From assembly GCF_042610495.1 (NCBI RefSeq), contig NZ_JBHGAP010000001.1, positions 248,001 through 312,000 on the forward strand: 64,000 nt of DNA. The letters are read 5' to 3'. The stretch is from RU20A sp042610495. GTDB lineage: Bacteria > Pseudomonadota > Alphaproteobacteria > Rhizobiales > Rhizobiaceae. Made by a program: the position numbers and the translations under genes. Within the stretch, counting starts at the first letter, position 1, and each line of letters starts with the position of its first letter. Under the pieces are notes generated by a model. The model did no database searches and had not been told where the DNA came from. It worked only from the letters and a program-made list of their open reading frames with translations. Positions 26,214 to 34,555 of this stretch are shown here, one piece after another.

Positions 26214-26955
26214 GGATTGTCTCTCCTGTGGCGGCGCTGAGATAGGCTTCGCCGAGTGCGGAATGTTCGGCCATCTCCTTCGACGGCCCGTGCAGGCGCA
26301 CGCGGCCCGTATTGAGCAGGTAGCCGTAATCACCGCATTCAAGCGCCAGCTGCACGTTCTGTTCAACCAGCAGGATCGAGATTCCCGTCGTGGATAGATC
26401 AAGAATGATACGAAAGATCTGGTGCACGATCTTCGGCGCGAGCCCAAGTGACGGTTCGTCGAGCATCAGAAGCTTCGGCTCGGCCATCAGCGCACGGCCG
26501 ATGGCGAGCATCTGCTGCTGGCCGCCCGACATGCGGCTCGCCATGCCGTTGCGCCGCTCCTTCAGGATCGGGAAGAGCTCGAAGACCTCTGTCCGCAAAG
26601 CCTCGAAACTCTTGCCGGCCCGGCCGATATGGGCCGCGACCAGATTTTCCTCGACCGTCAGCCGCTGGAAGATCTGACGTCCTTCCGGGCAGTGCGTCAG
26701 GCCCATGCGCACCACCTGCTCGGGCCGCGATCCCGTGATGTCGCGCCCCTCGAAATGGATCGTGCCGGCCGTGGGGCGCGCCACGCCCGAGATCGAGTTC
26801 AGAAGCGTCGTCTTGCCGGCGCCGTTCGGGCCGAGAATGACGACGATTTCCTGTTCGTTGACCTCGAGGTCGATGCCTTCAAGGACGCTGACGCGCCCGT
26901 ATCCCGAGCTGAGCCCGGCGAGCTTCAGCAGCGGCCCGGATTTCGTCGATGTCAT
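26206..26955 (-). CDS. livF: branched-chain amino acid-type ABC transporter, ATP-binding protein LivF
   Basis: A 249-residue ABC ATPase. Walker A is GPNGAGKT, the signature is MSGGQQQMLAIGRAL, and Walker B is LLMLDEPSLGLAP, the LivF wording. EGRQIFQRLTVEENL is also typical. It energises import through LivHM together with LivG. The chosen ATG at 26955 has GGGGA upstream and overlaps livG out of frame by 77 bases. An earlier ATG at 26985 would overlap further. Confidence 0.93.
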   Translation of the reverse strand: MTSTKSGPLLKLAGLSSGYGRVSVLEGIDLEVNEQEIVVILGPNGAGKTTLLNSISGVARPTAGTIHFEGRDITGSRPEQVVRMGLTHCPEGRQIFQRLTVEENLVAAHIGRAGKSFEALRTEVFELFPILKERRNGMASRMSGGQQQMLAIGRALMAEPKLLMLDEPSLGLAPKIVHQIFRIILDLSTTGISILLVEQNVQLALECGDYGYLLNTGRVRLHGPSKEMAEHSALGEAYLSAATGETIHV

Positions 26956-27709
26956 TGGCAGTCCCCAGATAGGCGAGTTGGACATCCGTGCTCGCCTGCA
27001 CCTCGGCCGGCGTGCCCTTGAAGAGAAGTTTCCCGTGATGCATGACCACGATGATGTCGCAGAGCGTCATCACCAGGTCCATGTCGTGCTCGACGATGAT
27101 CATGACGCGATCGGGTGAACGCAGCTCGGCGAGCTTGGCCGTCAACTCGGCCGTTTCGTGGTGGTTGAGGCCCGCGGCGGGTTCGTCGAGCAGCAGGACG
27201 CGCGGGTTCATGACAAGCGCCCGCGCAATTTCCAGCATGCGCTGGCGCCCGTAAGGCAGGCTGCCGGCTTCGGCTTCCGCATAGCCTTCGAGGCCGAAGA
27301 AGCGCAGGATTTCCATGCAGGCGGCCCGCCGGCGGCTCTTCTGGCGGCGGCTGTAGGGCGGCCAGAGGATTTCCCGCCAGCTTTTCCCCACATCGGTCGG
27401 ATAGTAGCAGACCTCGAGATTTTCGAGGGCCGTCATCTGGTCGAAAAGCCGGATGTTCTGGTAGGTGCGGGCAATGCCGGAATTGGCGATCTCGTATTTC
27501 TTGAGACCATCGATGCGTCGGCCATCCAGCCGGATTTCCCCAGCCGAAACGGTGTAGGATCCGGCCGTCATGTTGATGAGCGTCGATTTGCCCGCCCCGT
27601 TCGGCCCGATGATGCCGTGGATCCGGCCCGGCTCGAAACTGGTCGAGACGTCGTCGATGGCGACGTTTGCGCCGTATTGCTTGCGCAGGTTCTGGAAGAC
27701 GAGCGTCAT
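26879..27709 (-). CDS. livG: branched-chain amino acid-type ABC transporter, ATP-binding protein LivG
   Basis: A 276-residue ABC ATPase. Walker A is GPNGAGKST, the signature region reads LPYGRQRMLEIARAL (LPYGxQR replaces LSGGQQ, as usual in LivG), and Walker B is VLLLDEPAAGLN. The usual LivG C-terminus LAYLGT is followed by about 26 extra residues that run through the start of livF in another frame. The start overlaps the livM stop by 4 bases (ATGA). Confidence 0.93.
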   Translation of the reverse strand: MTLVFQNLRKQYGANVAIDDVSTSFEPGRIHGIIGPNGAGKSTLINMTAGSYTVSAGEIRLDGRRIDGLKKYEIANSGIARTYQNIRLFDQMTALENLEVCYYPTDVGKSWREILWPPYSRRQKSRRRAACMEILRFFGLEGYAEAEAGSLPYGRQRMLEIARALVMNPRVLLLDEPAAGLNHHETAELTAKLAELRSPDRVMIIVEHDMDLVMTLCDIIVVMHHGKLLFKGTPAEVQASTDVQLAYLGTANDIDEIRAAAEARRAQLGIRARQRP

Positions 27710-28716
27710 TTGCCCAAAAGCCTCCGGAAGAACTGTTCGGGTCCGAACGTGCGCGGCACGATGCCGCCCGGCCGGATGATGATGAGAACGATCATCAGGA
27801 TCCCGAGGAAGAGGATGCGCCATTCGGCAAACTCGCGAAGCACTTCCGGCAGCAGGATAAGGATGGCCGCACCGGCGACGATGCCCAGAATATTGCCGAT
27901 GCCGCCGATGACGATCATCAGCACGATCAGCACCGATTCCTGCAGGGTGAAGCTCTCCGGGCTCACGAAGCGCTGCGAGGCCGCGAAGATCACGCCGGCG
28001 ATCGAGCCAATGGTCGCCGAGGTCGCGAACGCCGCGAGCTTGGCATTGGTGGTGTTGATGCCGATGCCGCGCGCTGCATCCTGGTCCTCGCGGATCGCCG
28101 CCCAGGCCTTGCCGAGGATCGAACGTTCCATGCGCCAGACGACGGTCGCGACGAGAATGACGGTGACCAGCAGCAGCCAGTAAATCTCGACGGGCTTGGC
28201 GATGTCGATGCCGGCGATCGAAGCCTTGTCGAGCCGCGCGATGCCCTGTGGCCCACCGGTCAGCCAGCCGAGATTGTTGAGGAGAATGCGGATGATCTCC
28301 CCGAAACCGAGCGTCACGATCGCGAGATAGTCCCCCCTGAGCTTGAGGACGGGAACGCCCAGCAGAATGCCGGTGACCATGCCGAGAAAGGCCGCGATGA
28401 CGACGATCAGCAGGAAGGGCAGGTGCAGGTCGAATTGCGGGCTCGCAAGCAGCCCGTAGGTGTAGGCGCCGACCGCATAGAAGGCCACGAAGCCGAGATC
28501 GAGCAGGCCCGCATAGCCGATGACGATGTTCAGCCCGATGCCGAGCAGGATGTAGATGAGCAGGCCGTTGACGACGCGGATGTAGTAATTCGGCAGGGTG
28601 GGCGTGATGGCGAGAAGCGCGATCACGGCGGCGAGGATCAGGAAGGCGACGAGCCGGGTGCCCGGCCGTTTCGCCGCGCTCCTGGACGGGGCCGGGGTGC
28701 TGTCGGCGACGGACAT
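27706..28716 (-). CDS. livM: branched-chain amino acid-type ABC transporter permease LivM
   Basis: A 336-residue inner-membrane permease with about nine hydrophobic helices. LLGIGLNIVIGYAGLLDLGFVAFYAVGAY is the family hallmark near residue 60, and RGDYLAIVTLGFGEIIRILLNN and AAIREDQDAARGIGIN form the cytoplasmic coupling region. It forms the pore with LivH. The start overlaps the livH stop by one base. Confidence 0.93.
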   Translation of the reverse strand: MSVADSTPAPSRSAAKRPGTRLVAFLILAAVIALLAITPTLPNYYIRVVNGLLIYILLGIGLNIVIGYAGLLDLGFVAFYAVGAYTYGLLASPQFDLHLPFLLIVVIAAFLGMVTGILLGVPVLKLRGDYLAIVTLGFGEIIRILLNNLGWLTGGPQGIARLDKASIAGIDIAKPVEIYWLLLVTVILVATVVWRMERSILGKAWAAIREDQDAARGIGINTTNAKLAAFATSATIGSIAGVIFAASQRFVSPESFTLQESVLIVLMIVIGGIGNILGIVAGAAILILLPEVLREFAEWRILFLGILMIVLIIIRPGGIVPRTFGPEQFFRRLLGK

Positions 28717-29666
28717 CAGAACTCCCTCTTGTAGACCATGCTCTCTTCCGAGACCGGCTCGCCGAGAATGCCGGCCGGGCGCACGAGAAGGACGAGGATG
28801 AGGATGACGAAGGCGAGAACGTCGCGATATTCGGTGCCGAGCAGGCCGCCGGTGAGGGTGGGAAGCAGCGCGGTGCCGCCGACCTCGACGAAGGCCAGGA
28901 TATAGGCCCCAAGCATGGCACCGGGAATGGAGCCGATGCCGCCGAGAATCGCGGCGGTGAAGGCCTTGAGGCCAATAACCGCGCCCATGGTCGGGCTCAT
29001 GATGCCGTAGTAGCTGGCGTAGAGAATGCCACCGGCGGCGCCAAGCAGCGGCCCGCTGAAGAACACCATGGAAATCGCCAGGTTGACGTTGATGCCGAGA
29101 AGCTGCGCCGTCGGCCGGCTTTCCGAGACAGCGCGCACGATGATGCCGATGCGGCTGCGGTTGACGAGCTGATAGAGCGCGAACATCAGCACGAAGGCGG
29201 CGATGAGAATGCCAATCTGCACCGAGGTGATCGTGCCGCCGAGCACGGAATAGCGCGTGGCCGGGAAGAAGTTCGGAAAGGCGACGGGCTGCGGCCCGGC
29301 CATGATCTGCACGCCGGTAACCAGCGACAGCGAGACGCCGAGCGAGGAGAGCATCGGCGCGAGCCGCGTCGAGTTGCGCAAGGGCTTGTAGGCCAGCCGC
29401 TCGATGCCGACACCGACGAAGCCGATGGCGATCACCGCGGCAAAGAAGGCGATGGTCAGCGCGAAAGCCCCGGCACCGCCGACATCGCCGACAAGCGCTG
29501 CCAGCACGAGAAAGGCGGCATAGGCGCCGAGCATGAACATCTCGCCATGGGCGAAGTTGATCATGCGCAGTACGCCGTAGACCATGGTGTAGCCGAGCGC
29601 GATCAGGGCATAGATCGAGCCGATGGTCAGCGCATTGACCGTCTGTTGAAGAATGGTTCCCAGCAT
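28716..29666 (-). CDS. livH: branched-chain amino acid-type ABC transporter permease LivH
   Basis: A 316-residue inner-membrane permease. GSIYALIALGYTMVYGVLRMINFAHGEMFMLGAY (about residues 12-45) is the diagnostic LivH block, with AVSESRPTAQLLGINVN as the coupling loop. The ATG at 29666 was chosen because the family N-terminus LQQTVNALTIGSIYALIALG follows immediately. It lies 157 bases downstream of livK, behind a GC-rich hairpin. Confidence 0.93.
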   Translation of the reverse strand: MLGTILQQTVNALTIGSIYALIALGYTMVYGVLRMINFAHGEMFMLGAYAAFLVLAALVGDVGGAGAFALTIAFFAAVIAIGFVGVGIERLAYKPLRNSTRLAPMLSSLGVSLSLVTGVQIMAGPQPVAFPNFFPATRYSVLGGTITSVQIGILIAAFVLMFALYQLVNRSRIGIIVRAVSESRPTAQLLGINVNLAISMVFFSGPLLGAAGGILYASYYGIMSPTMGAVIGLKAFTAAILGGIGSIPGAMLGAYILAFVEVGGTALLPTLTGGLLGTEYRDVLAFVILILVLLVRPAGILGEPVSEESMVYKREF

Positions 29667-29783
29667 GGGCGTTCCCGTTCGCGGGATCTCCGGCAGCGCG
29701 GCGCGCCTCGGCAAATCACGAGGGAGAGGATGCGCGTCCGGCGCTTTGCTTGGCAAGAAAGCCCCGGTTGCGCGGCGACGTTG

Positions 29784-29806
29784 CCGGCCGGGGCAATCCC
29801 GGCCGG
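29784..29806 (-). other. GC-rich hairpin between livK and livH
   Basis: CCGGCCGGG (29784-29792) and CCCGGCCGG (29798-29806) form a perfect 9-bp stem with a 5-base loop. No T-run follows on the minus strand. Such hairpins after binding-protein genes often protect the upstream message or lower downstream expression, which would raise LivK over the membrane parts (inference). Confidence 0.5.
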
Positions 29807-29823
29807 ACCACGTGGCAAAAGGC

Positions 29824-30963
29824 TTACTTCTGGCCGATCAGCACGAACTTCGTGCCTTCCACCTTGTAGAGGTAGGAGGGGGCGACCTTGAGTTCGCCGA
29901 TCTCGTCGAATTCAAGATCGCCAACGGCCGTCTTGACCTTCACGGCATGCAGGGCGGCATTCATGTCCTCGCGGGTCAAGCCCTTGGTGGTCTTCAGGAC
30001 CTCCTCGAGAATCTGGCCCTGGACGTAGCCGTAGATCGAGTAGGGGCCGGCTTCCTCGCCATACTTCTCCTTGTAGAGCTTGGCGAATTCGGCGATTTCC
30101 GGCGAGGCATCCATCGGCGGAACCTGGATCGCGACCATCGAACCCTGAACATTGGCTTCGCCGGCCTGGGCAATGTAGTCCGGCGTATAACCGCCGTCGG
30201 GAACGATCAGCGTCGCCTTCACGCCCTGCTCGTGCATCTGCTTGGCGAAGAGGGCAAGCTGCGGCATGACGGCGCCGAGATAGATGACGTCGGGTGCCTT
30301 TGTCTTGATCTGTGCGAGAACGGCGGTGAAATCGACGTCGGTCGGTGCAACGGCCAGCGTATCCAGCACCTTGCCGCCGCCATCGGTAAAGTTCTTCGAG
30401 AAGATTTCCGAGATGCCCTGGCCGAAGACCTGCTTGTCGGAAACGACGACGGCCGACTTGGCGCCCAGCGTCTTCAGCGCATATTCAGCCGGCAGGAGCG
30501 CGCCGGCAAGGTCGTTGGCGACCGGGCGCACCATCATCTTGTAGCCCTGATGCGTCAGGGCGGGGTTGGAGCCGAAGGTCATGGTCGGCAGGCCGCATTC
30601 CTCGTAGATGGGCAGCGTGGACTGCGCGACGCCGGAATTGAAGTTCACGAGCCCGATGACGACCTTGTCGTCATCGCAGAACTTCTGGGCGACCAGCGTG
30701 CCTTCGCGCGGATCGGCCTTGTCGTCTTCCTGCTCGTAGGCAACCGTCGTGCCGTTGACGCCGCCGGCAGCGTTCAGCTTGTCCCAGTAGAGCTTGAAGC
30801 CATTGTGCCAGGTCGTGCCGAAATAGGCCTGCGGGCCGGAGAGCGGGCCGGCAAGGCCGATCGCGATTTCTTCGGCATGCGCCGCCGTGGAAAGGGCAGG
30901 CGTGAAAAGCGCGGAAGTCGCCAGAAGCGAGGCGCCGAGGCAAAGCGTGCGTGCGAACGTCAT
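29824..30963 (-). CDS. livK: ABC transporter periplasmic substrate-binding protein LivK-like
   Basis: A 379-residue periplasmic binding protein of the Leu/Ile/Val (type I) family. The signal peptide covers about residues 1-30 (cleavage after TAAHA). The mature protein begins EEIAIGLAGPLSGPQAYFG, then GFKLYWDKLNAAGGVNG and TLVAQKFCDDDKVV. The ligand could be a branched amino acid, amide or aromatic acid; the family alone does not decide. It is the first gene of the liv-flavoprotein operon. A 12-bp palindrome shared with other promoters of the island lies 100 bases upstream. Confidence 0.92.
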   Translation of the reverse strand: MTFARTLCLGASLLATSALFTPALSTAAHAEEIAIGLAGPLSGPQAYFGTTWHNGFKLYWDKLNAAGGVNGTTVAYEQEDDKADPREGTLVAQKFCDDDKVVIGLVNFNSGVAQSTLPIYEECGLPTMTFGSNPALTHQGYKMMVRPVANDLAGALLPAEYALKTLGAKSAVVVSDKQVFGQGISEIFSKNFTDGGGKVLDTLAVAPTDVDFTAVLAQIKTKAPDVIYLGAVMPQLALFAKQMHEQGVKATLIVPDGGYTPDYIAQAGEANVQGSMVAIQVPPMDASPEIAEFAKLYKEKYGEEAGPYSIYGYVQGQILEEVLKTTKGLTREDMNAALHAVKVKTAVGDLEFDEIGELKVAPSYLYKVEGTKFVLIGQK

Positions 30964-31063
30964 GTTGTTCCCCTTTTTGAGATTCCCGAAAGCGATCTGG
31001 CAGGCCTTTCCGGTCTCTTGCCGATAAAGCCATGGAAGCAGACAAAGGGACGGGCGTCAAGAA

Positions 31064-31075
31064 AGTGTCGACACT
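31064..31075. promoter_or_regulatory. putative GntR operator A (livK promoter)
   Basis: Perfect palindrome AGTGTCGACACT in the livK upstream region. The same core is found before the gntR gene, before the E1alpha/SDR pair, and as a variant before the cupin/flavoprotein pair. FCD-type GntR proteins bind short palindromes with GT/AC half-sites, so this is a plausible operator (inference). Confidence 0.6.
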
Positions 31076-31113
31076 ATTGCGTTCAATTTTGCGGCGCTCT
31101 ATTCCTTTCGATG

Positions 31114-31872
31114 TCAGACACGGCGGCGACGCGGTTTGGCCTCGGTGAGATCAGGTGCGAAAACCTTGAGCAGTGCGTCCTTCAACGCCTGCTGCGTGGC
31201 GGAGACGGTCATTTCGATATGCTGGCGCAGAAGCTCGACACCCTTATCGACATCCCGCCGCATGGCCGCGTCGACGATGGCGGAATGGGAGGCCACCTGC
31301 CGCATGTCATGGGTCCGGTGCTCGATCTGGATGCGGCGGATGAAGCGGATGCGGGCATTGATGGCGGCAAGCTGGTTGTAGAGTTCGGGGTTTCCCGAGA
31401 GTTCGGCGATCAGCAGGTGGAAGCCTTCGTCCTCTGCGAGGATCACATCGGGCGGATGGGTGCGATAATCCTCGACGATCGCATCCCAATAGGCCTGGAG
31501 GCGCGCGAGTTGGTCGTCCTCGGCCCGCTCGCACATCAGCCGGAAGGCCGCGCATTCGATGATCGAGCGAAGCTCGTAGAGGTCGAGCAGCCCTTCGGTG
31601 GACAGGCTGCGCACGAAGAAGCCGCGGTTGGGCTTCAGAGACACGAACCCCTCGGAGGCCAGCCGGTTGAGCGCTTCCCGGATCGGCGTGCGCGACACGC
31701 CAAGGCTGCGCGACAGCTGAACTTCATTGATGCGCTCGTCGGGCTTCAGCTTGAACTCGACCAGCTGCTTGCGGATCGCGTGATAGGCGCGTTCACTGCT
31801 GTCGGCGGAGCGTCGGGTCTCCGTTTCGGCTTCCGCGCCATTGAGGTCGGTAAGGTCGGCAATCTCGGTCAT
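31114..31872 (-). CDS. GntR family (FadR/FCD-type) transcriptional regulator
   Basis: A 252-residue regulator. The winged HTH occupies about residues 26-95 (AYHAIRKQLVEFKLKPDERINEVQLSRSLGVSRTPIREALNRLASEGFVSLKPNRGFFV). A helical FCD ligand-binding domain follows from LYELRSIIECAAFRL, including DEGFHLLIAELSGNPEL and a later H-S-A-IVDA helix, whose acidic and histidine residues bind metal and ligand in this family. It lies between the liv operon and the divergent imine reductase gene. A GTGTCGACA motif sits 31 bases before its own start, suggesting autoregulation. Confidence 0.92.
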   Translation of the reverse strand: MTEIADLTDLNGAEAETETRRSADSSERAYHAIRKQLVEFKLKPDERINEVQLSRSLGVSRTPIREALNRLASEGFVSLKPNRGFFVRSLSTEGLLDLYELRSIIECAAFRLMCERAEDDQLARLQAYWDAIVEDYRTHPPDVILAEDEGFHLLIAELSGNPELYNQLAAINARIRFIRRIQIEHRTHDMRQVASHSAIVDAAMRRDVDKGVELLRQHIEMTVSATQQALKDALLKVFAPDLTEAKPRRRRV

Positions 31873-31902
31873 GGCGGCTCCGGAGCGATTCGGCGGAAAC
31901 GG

Positions 31903-31912
31903 GTGTCGACAG
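31903..31912. promoter_or_regulatory. putative GntR operator B (gntR / imine reductase divergent region)
   Basis: GTGTCGACAG contains the 8-base palindrome TGTCGACA shared with operators A and C. It lies 31 bases upstream of the regulator gene and about 95 bases upstream of the divergent reductase gene. Confidence 0.5.
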
Positions 31913-32006
31913 TTTGTCAGGCTTCCTTGTTGCCGAACACGATGCCCGTGGCAAGCGCGAGGATGGGCAAGGCATCACGGTGCCGTCAGCGTGCGGGAGG
32001 CAGACG

Positions 32007-32768
32007 ATGAAGATCGGATTTCTGGGGGTAGGGCATCTTGCTGCGAGCGTGATCACCGGATTGCAGCGCTCCGGCATCGACCCGTCGACCGTCCTCCTTG
32101 CGCCGCGCGGCAAGGGTCAGGCGCTCGCCGCCGCCCACGGTTTTGCCCTTGCCCGCGACAATGCCGATCTCGTCGCCCGCGCCGATCTCGTCTTTCTCGC
32201 CGTCCGGCCGGCCGATGCTGCAAGCGCCGTCGCAGGGCTTCCGTGGCGGGCGGGGCAGGTGCTGATCTCCGCCTGTGCCGGCGTCCCGATCGCCGGTCTT
32301 GCCGCGGGGCCGGCCAGCATCGTGCGCGCCATGCCGTTGACGGCCTCCGAAATCGGCGCAAGCCCCACGGTCTTTTTTCCGGATGATCCGATGGCTCGGG
32401 CTTTGTTGTCGCGAATCGGCCCCGCTATCGCTCTCACCGGTGAAGCGGAATTCGAGATCGCGACGGTCAATGCCGCAGTCTATGGCTGGGCGCAGGATCT
32501 GATCCGCCAAAGCGCGGTCTGGGCAGCGGCGGCCGGCGGTGACGCAGAGACCATGCGCCGGCTCGCTGCCCTGACCTTTGTCGCCGCCGGCCGCATGATG
32601 GCGGAAAAGGACGATCCGATGGAGCGCCTGCTGGCCGATCTCGTGACACCCGGCGGCATCACGGAACTCGGACTGGACCGTCTTGACGCGGCAGGACAGC
32701 CCGCCGCCTGGCGCGCAGCCTGCGACGCCGTCCTGGCGCGCCTTCGAAAGGGTGATGGAGGCGGTTGA
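32007..32768 (+). CDS. pyrroline-5-carboxylate reductase-like protein
   Basis: A 253-residue NAD(P)-dependent reductase of the ProC family. The N-terminal Rossmann motif is KIGFLGVGHLAASVITGL (residues 2-19). ADLVFLAVRPADA matches the family's VKP motif region, and the C-terminal signature is TPGGITELGLDRL, where PGGxTxxG is the ProC hallmark. The family reduces cyclic imines such as pyrroline-5-carboxylate; some members act on other imines. In this island it may handle an imine made by the flavin oxidase (inference). GGGAGG precedes the ATG by 6 bases. It converges with the SDR gene. Confidence 0.82.
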   Translation: MKIGFLGVGHLAASVITGLQRSGIDPSTVLLAPRGKGQALAAAHGFALARDNADLVARADLVFLAVRPADAASAVAGLPWRAGQVLISACAGVPIAGLAAGPASIVRAMPLTASEIGASPTVFFPDDPMARALLSRIGPAIALTGEAEFEIATVNAAVYGWAQDLIRQSAVWAAAAGGDAETMRRLAALTFVAAGRMMAEKDDPMERLLADLVTPGGITELGLDRLDAAGQPAAWRAACDAVLARLRKGDGGG

Positions 32769-32814
32769 GGGCCGTGGTCCTGCTCTGTGTCGGTCTGACC
32801 TCGTCTGGTGTGCC

Positions 32815-33564
32815 TCACACCGCCGGTGCGTTCGGATAGACATGGCCGCCCGCCGCCTGCTCGGTGGGGGCGAGGACAAGTTCAGCGACATCGGCATGGT
32901 CTGGAAGGCTGATCGCGGCCATCAGAACGGCTGCGACATCCTCGGGGCGCAGCGGACGCTGATGCGTGTACATCCGCTCGCGCAATCCATCCCGGTCGCC
33001 CTCGAAAGCCTTCAGGTAGAAATCCGTCTCGACCCGCCCGGGGGCGATCTCCGTCAGCCGCACGCCGGTGCCCGCAAGATCGTAGCGCAGCACCCTGCCG
33101 GCATGGGAGAGGGCCGCCTTCGCGGCGGCATATGTGGCGGTACCCGCAAAGACGCCGCTTGCGGCCGTGCTTGTCAGGTTGAAGATATGCCCGCGCCTGC
33201 GTGCCACCATGCCCGGAAGCACGGCCTGAATGAGCTGCAACGGAGCGGTAAGGTTCAGCGCCACCACATCGGCCGTCTCCTCGGCCGTCTGCTGCCACAG
33301 GGGCTTCACGGTGGCCAGGCCTCCCGCATTGTTGACGAGCACGTCGATCTCTTCGCCCGAGAGCCGCGCCATGAGCGGATCGAGCGCCCGCACATCGCCG
33401 GGCTGCGGAACGAAGCGCGGTCCCAGCCGGTCGGCAAGGCCTGCCAGCGCCGGAGCATCGCGGGCCACCGCATGCACGGTCAGCCCCGCCTCGACAAGAG
33501 CGGCGGCGATGGCGGCGCCGATGCCCTTGGAGGCGCCGGTTACGAGGGCGGTCTTGTAGCGCAT
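32815..33564 (-). CDS. short-chain dehydrogenase/reductase (operon end)
   Basis: A 249-residue SDR. The cofactor motif is TGASKGIGAAIA (residues about 7-18), followed by VLVNNAGG and the catalytic YAAAK, with Ser in NLTSTAASG. It oxidises an alcohol or reduces a carbonyl with NAD(P). It is the last gene of the operon that begins with E1alpha, 40 bases after the hydroxyacyl-CoA dehydrogenase-like gene. The start at 33564 was set by the family N-terminus MRYKTALVTGAS. Confidence 0.9.
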   Translation of the reverse strand: MRYKTALVTGASKGIGAAIAAALVEAGLTVHAVARDAPALAGLADRLGPRFVPQPGDVRALDPLMARLSGEEIDVLVNNAGGLATVKPLWQQTAEETADVVALNLTAPLQLIQAVLPGMVARRRGHIFNLTSTAASGVFAGTATYAAAKAALSHAGRVLRYDLAGTGVRLTEIAPGRVETDFYLKAFEGDRDGLRERMYTHQRPLRPEDVAAVLMAAISLPDHADVAELVLAPTEQAAGGHVYPNAPAV

Positions 33565-33604
33565 GGCTGGGTTCTCCGGTGAGGCTGGGAAGAAGCAAGC
33601 GCGC

Positions 33605-34528
33605 TCAGAGCGCGCCGTGGCGGGCGACGGCTTGCAGCACGTCGACGAGCCCCGCTTCGCGCGCGGTCTTGAGGTCGTCCTGGCTGCGGCCCGCAACGGC
33701 TTCGGTGGTGGATGCGACCACGGCATTGACGGTTTCGGCGTCTAGGCGGGCATCGAGCAGTGTGTCCCAGATGGCCTCGTAGGTCGGTCCGTATTTCTTC
33801 AGGAAATCCGCCATTCCGGCGGCGTTCAGCTGATTGGAGATGAAAGCACCCTGAAGCGTCCATTTCGGACCCGGGCCGTACATGAAGGCACGATCGACAT
33901 CCTCCACACTCGCGACACCGTCGCGCACCAGCGCAATTGCCTCGCGCCACATGGCGCCCATCAGCCGCAACGCCAGATGACCGGTGATTTCACGATTGAG
34001 GCAGACGGGCTTCTTGCCGATCGCTTCGTAAAGGGCACGTGCCGTTTCGATCGCCCTTGGCTCCGTCGCCTTGCCCCCGACGATTTCCACAAGCGGCATC
34101 AGATGCGCGGGGTTGAAGGGATGGCCGAGAACGATGCGCCCCGGAAGGCGGCAATCGGCCTGCATCTCTGACACCAGCAGGGCGGAAGAGGACGAGGCGA
34201 TGACAACGTCGTCGCCGACATGCGCTTCGATCTCGGCCAGCAGCTTGCGTTTCAGCGCGATGTCCTCAGGCCCGCTCTCCTGCACGAATGCCACGCCGTC
34301 AAGCGCTTCGGCGAGCGTCGGAGAGAGCCGGATCGAACCCGGTGCTGCCTGCGGTCCGCGCAGTCCGTCGAGATCGGCCATAAGGCCCGGCAGGCTGTCC
34401 TGAAAGGCAGCCTCGCGCCCGCCGCCGGGATCGTAGGCTTGCACATCGTGCCCCGCATGGGCAAAGGCCGCTGCCCAACGCTGGCCGATGACGCCGAACC
34501 CGACAAGGCCGATACGAAGCTTTTCCAT
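33605..34528 (-). CDS. 3-hydroxyacyl-CoA dehydrogenase family protein (L-carnitine dehydrogenase-like)
   Basis: A 307-residue NAD-dependent dehydrogenase. The Rossmann motif is RIGLVGFGVIGQRWAAAFAHAGHDVQAYD (about residues 5-33). SSSSALLVSEMQ and the signature GHPFNPAHLMPLVEIVGG (about 134-151) are characteristic of the carnitine dehydrogenase/lambda-crystallin group rather than fatty acid beta-oxidation. The C-terminal helical domain includes LVRDGVASVEDVDRAF. It oxidises a 3-hydroxy acid or 3-hydroxyacyl compound. The fused thioesterase domain present in some carnitine dehydrogenases is missing. It lies within the E1alpha-led operon. Confidence 0.87.
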   Translation of the reverse strand: MEKLRIGLVGFGVIGQRWAAAFAHAGHDVQAYDPGGGREAAFQDSLPGLMADLDGLRGPQAAPGSIRLSPTLAEALDGVAFVQESGPEDIALKRKLLAEIEAHVGDDVVIASSSSALLVSEMQADCRLPGRIVLGHPFNPAHLMPLVEIVGGKATEPRAIETARALYEAIGKKPVCLNREITGHLALRLMGAMWREAIALVRDGVASVEDVDRAFMYGPGPKWTLQGAFISNQLNAAGMADFLKKYGPTYEAIWDTLLDARLDAETVNAVVASTTEAVAGRSQDDLKTAREAGLVDVLQAVARHGAL

Positions 34529-34555
34529 GGTCAGCCTTTCCTCAGATCAGGATGT

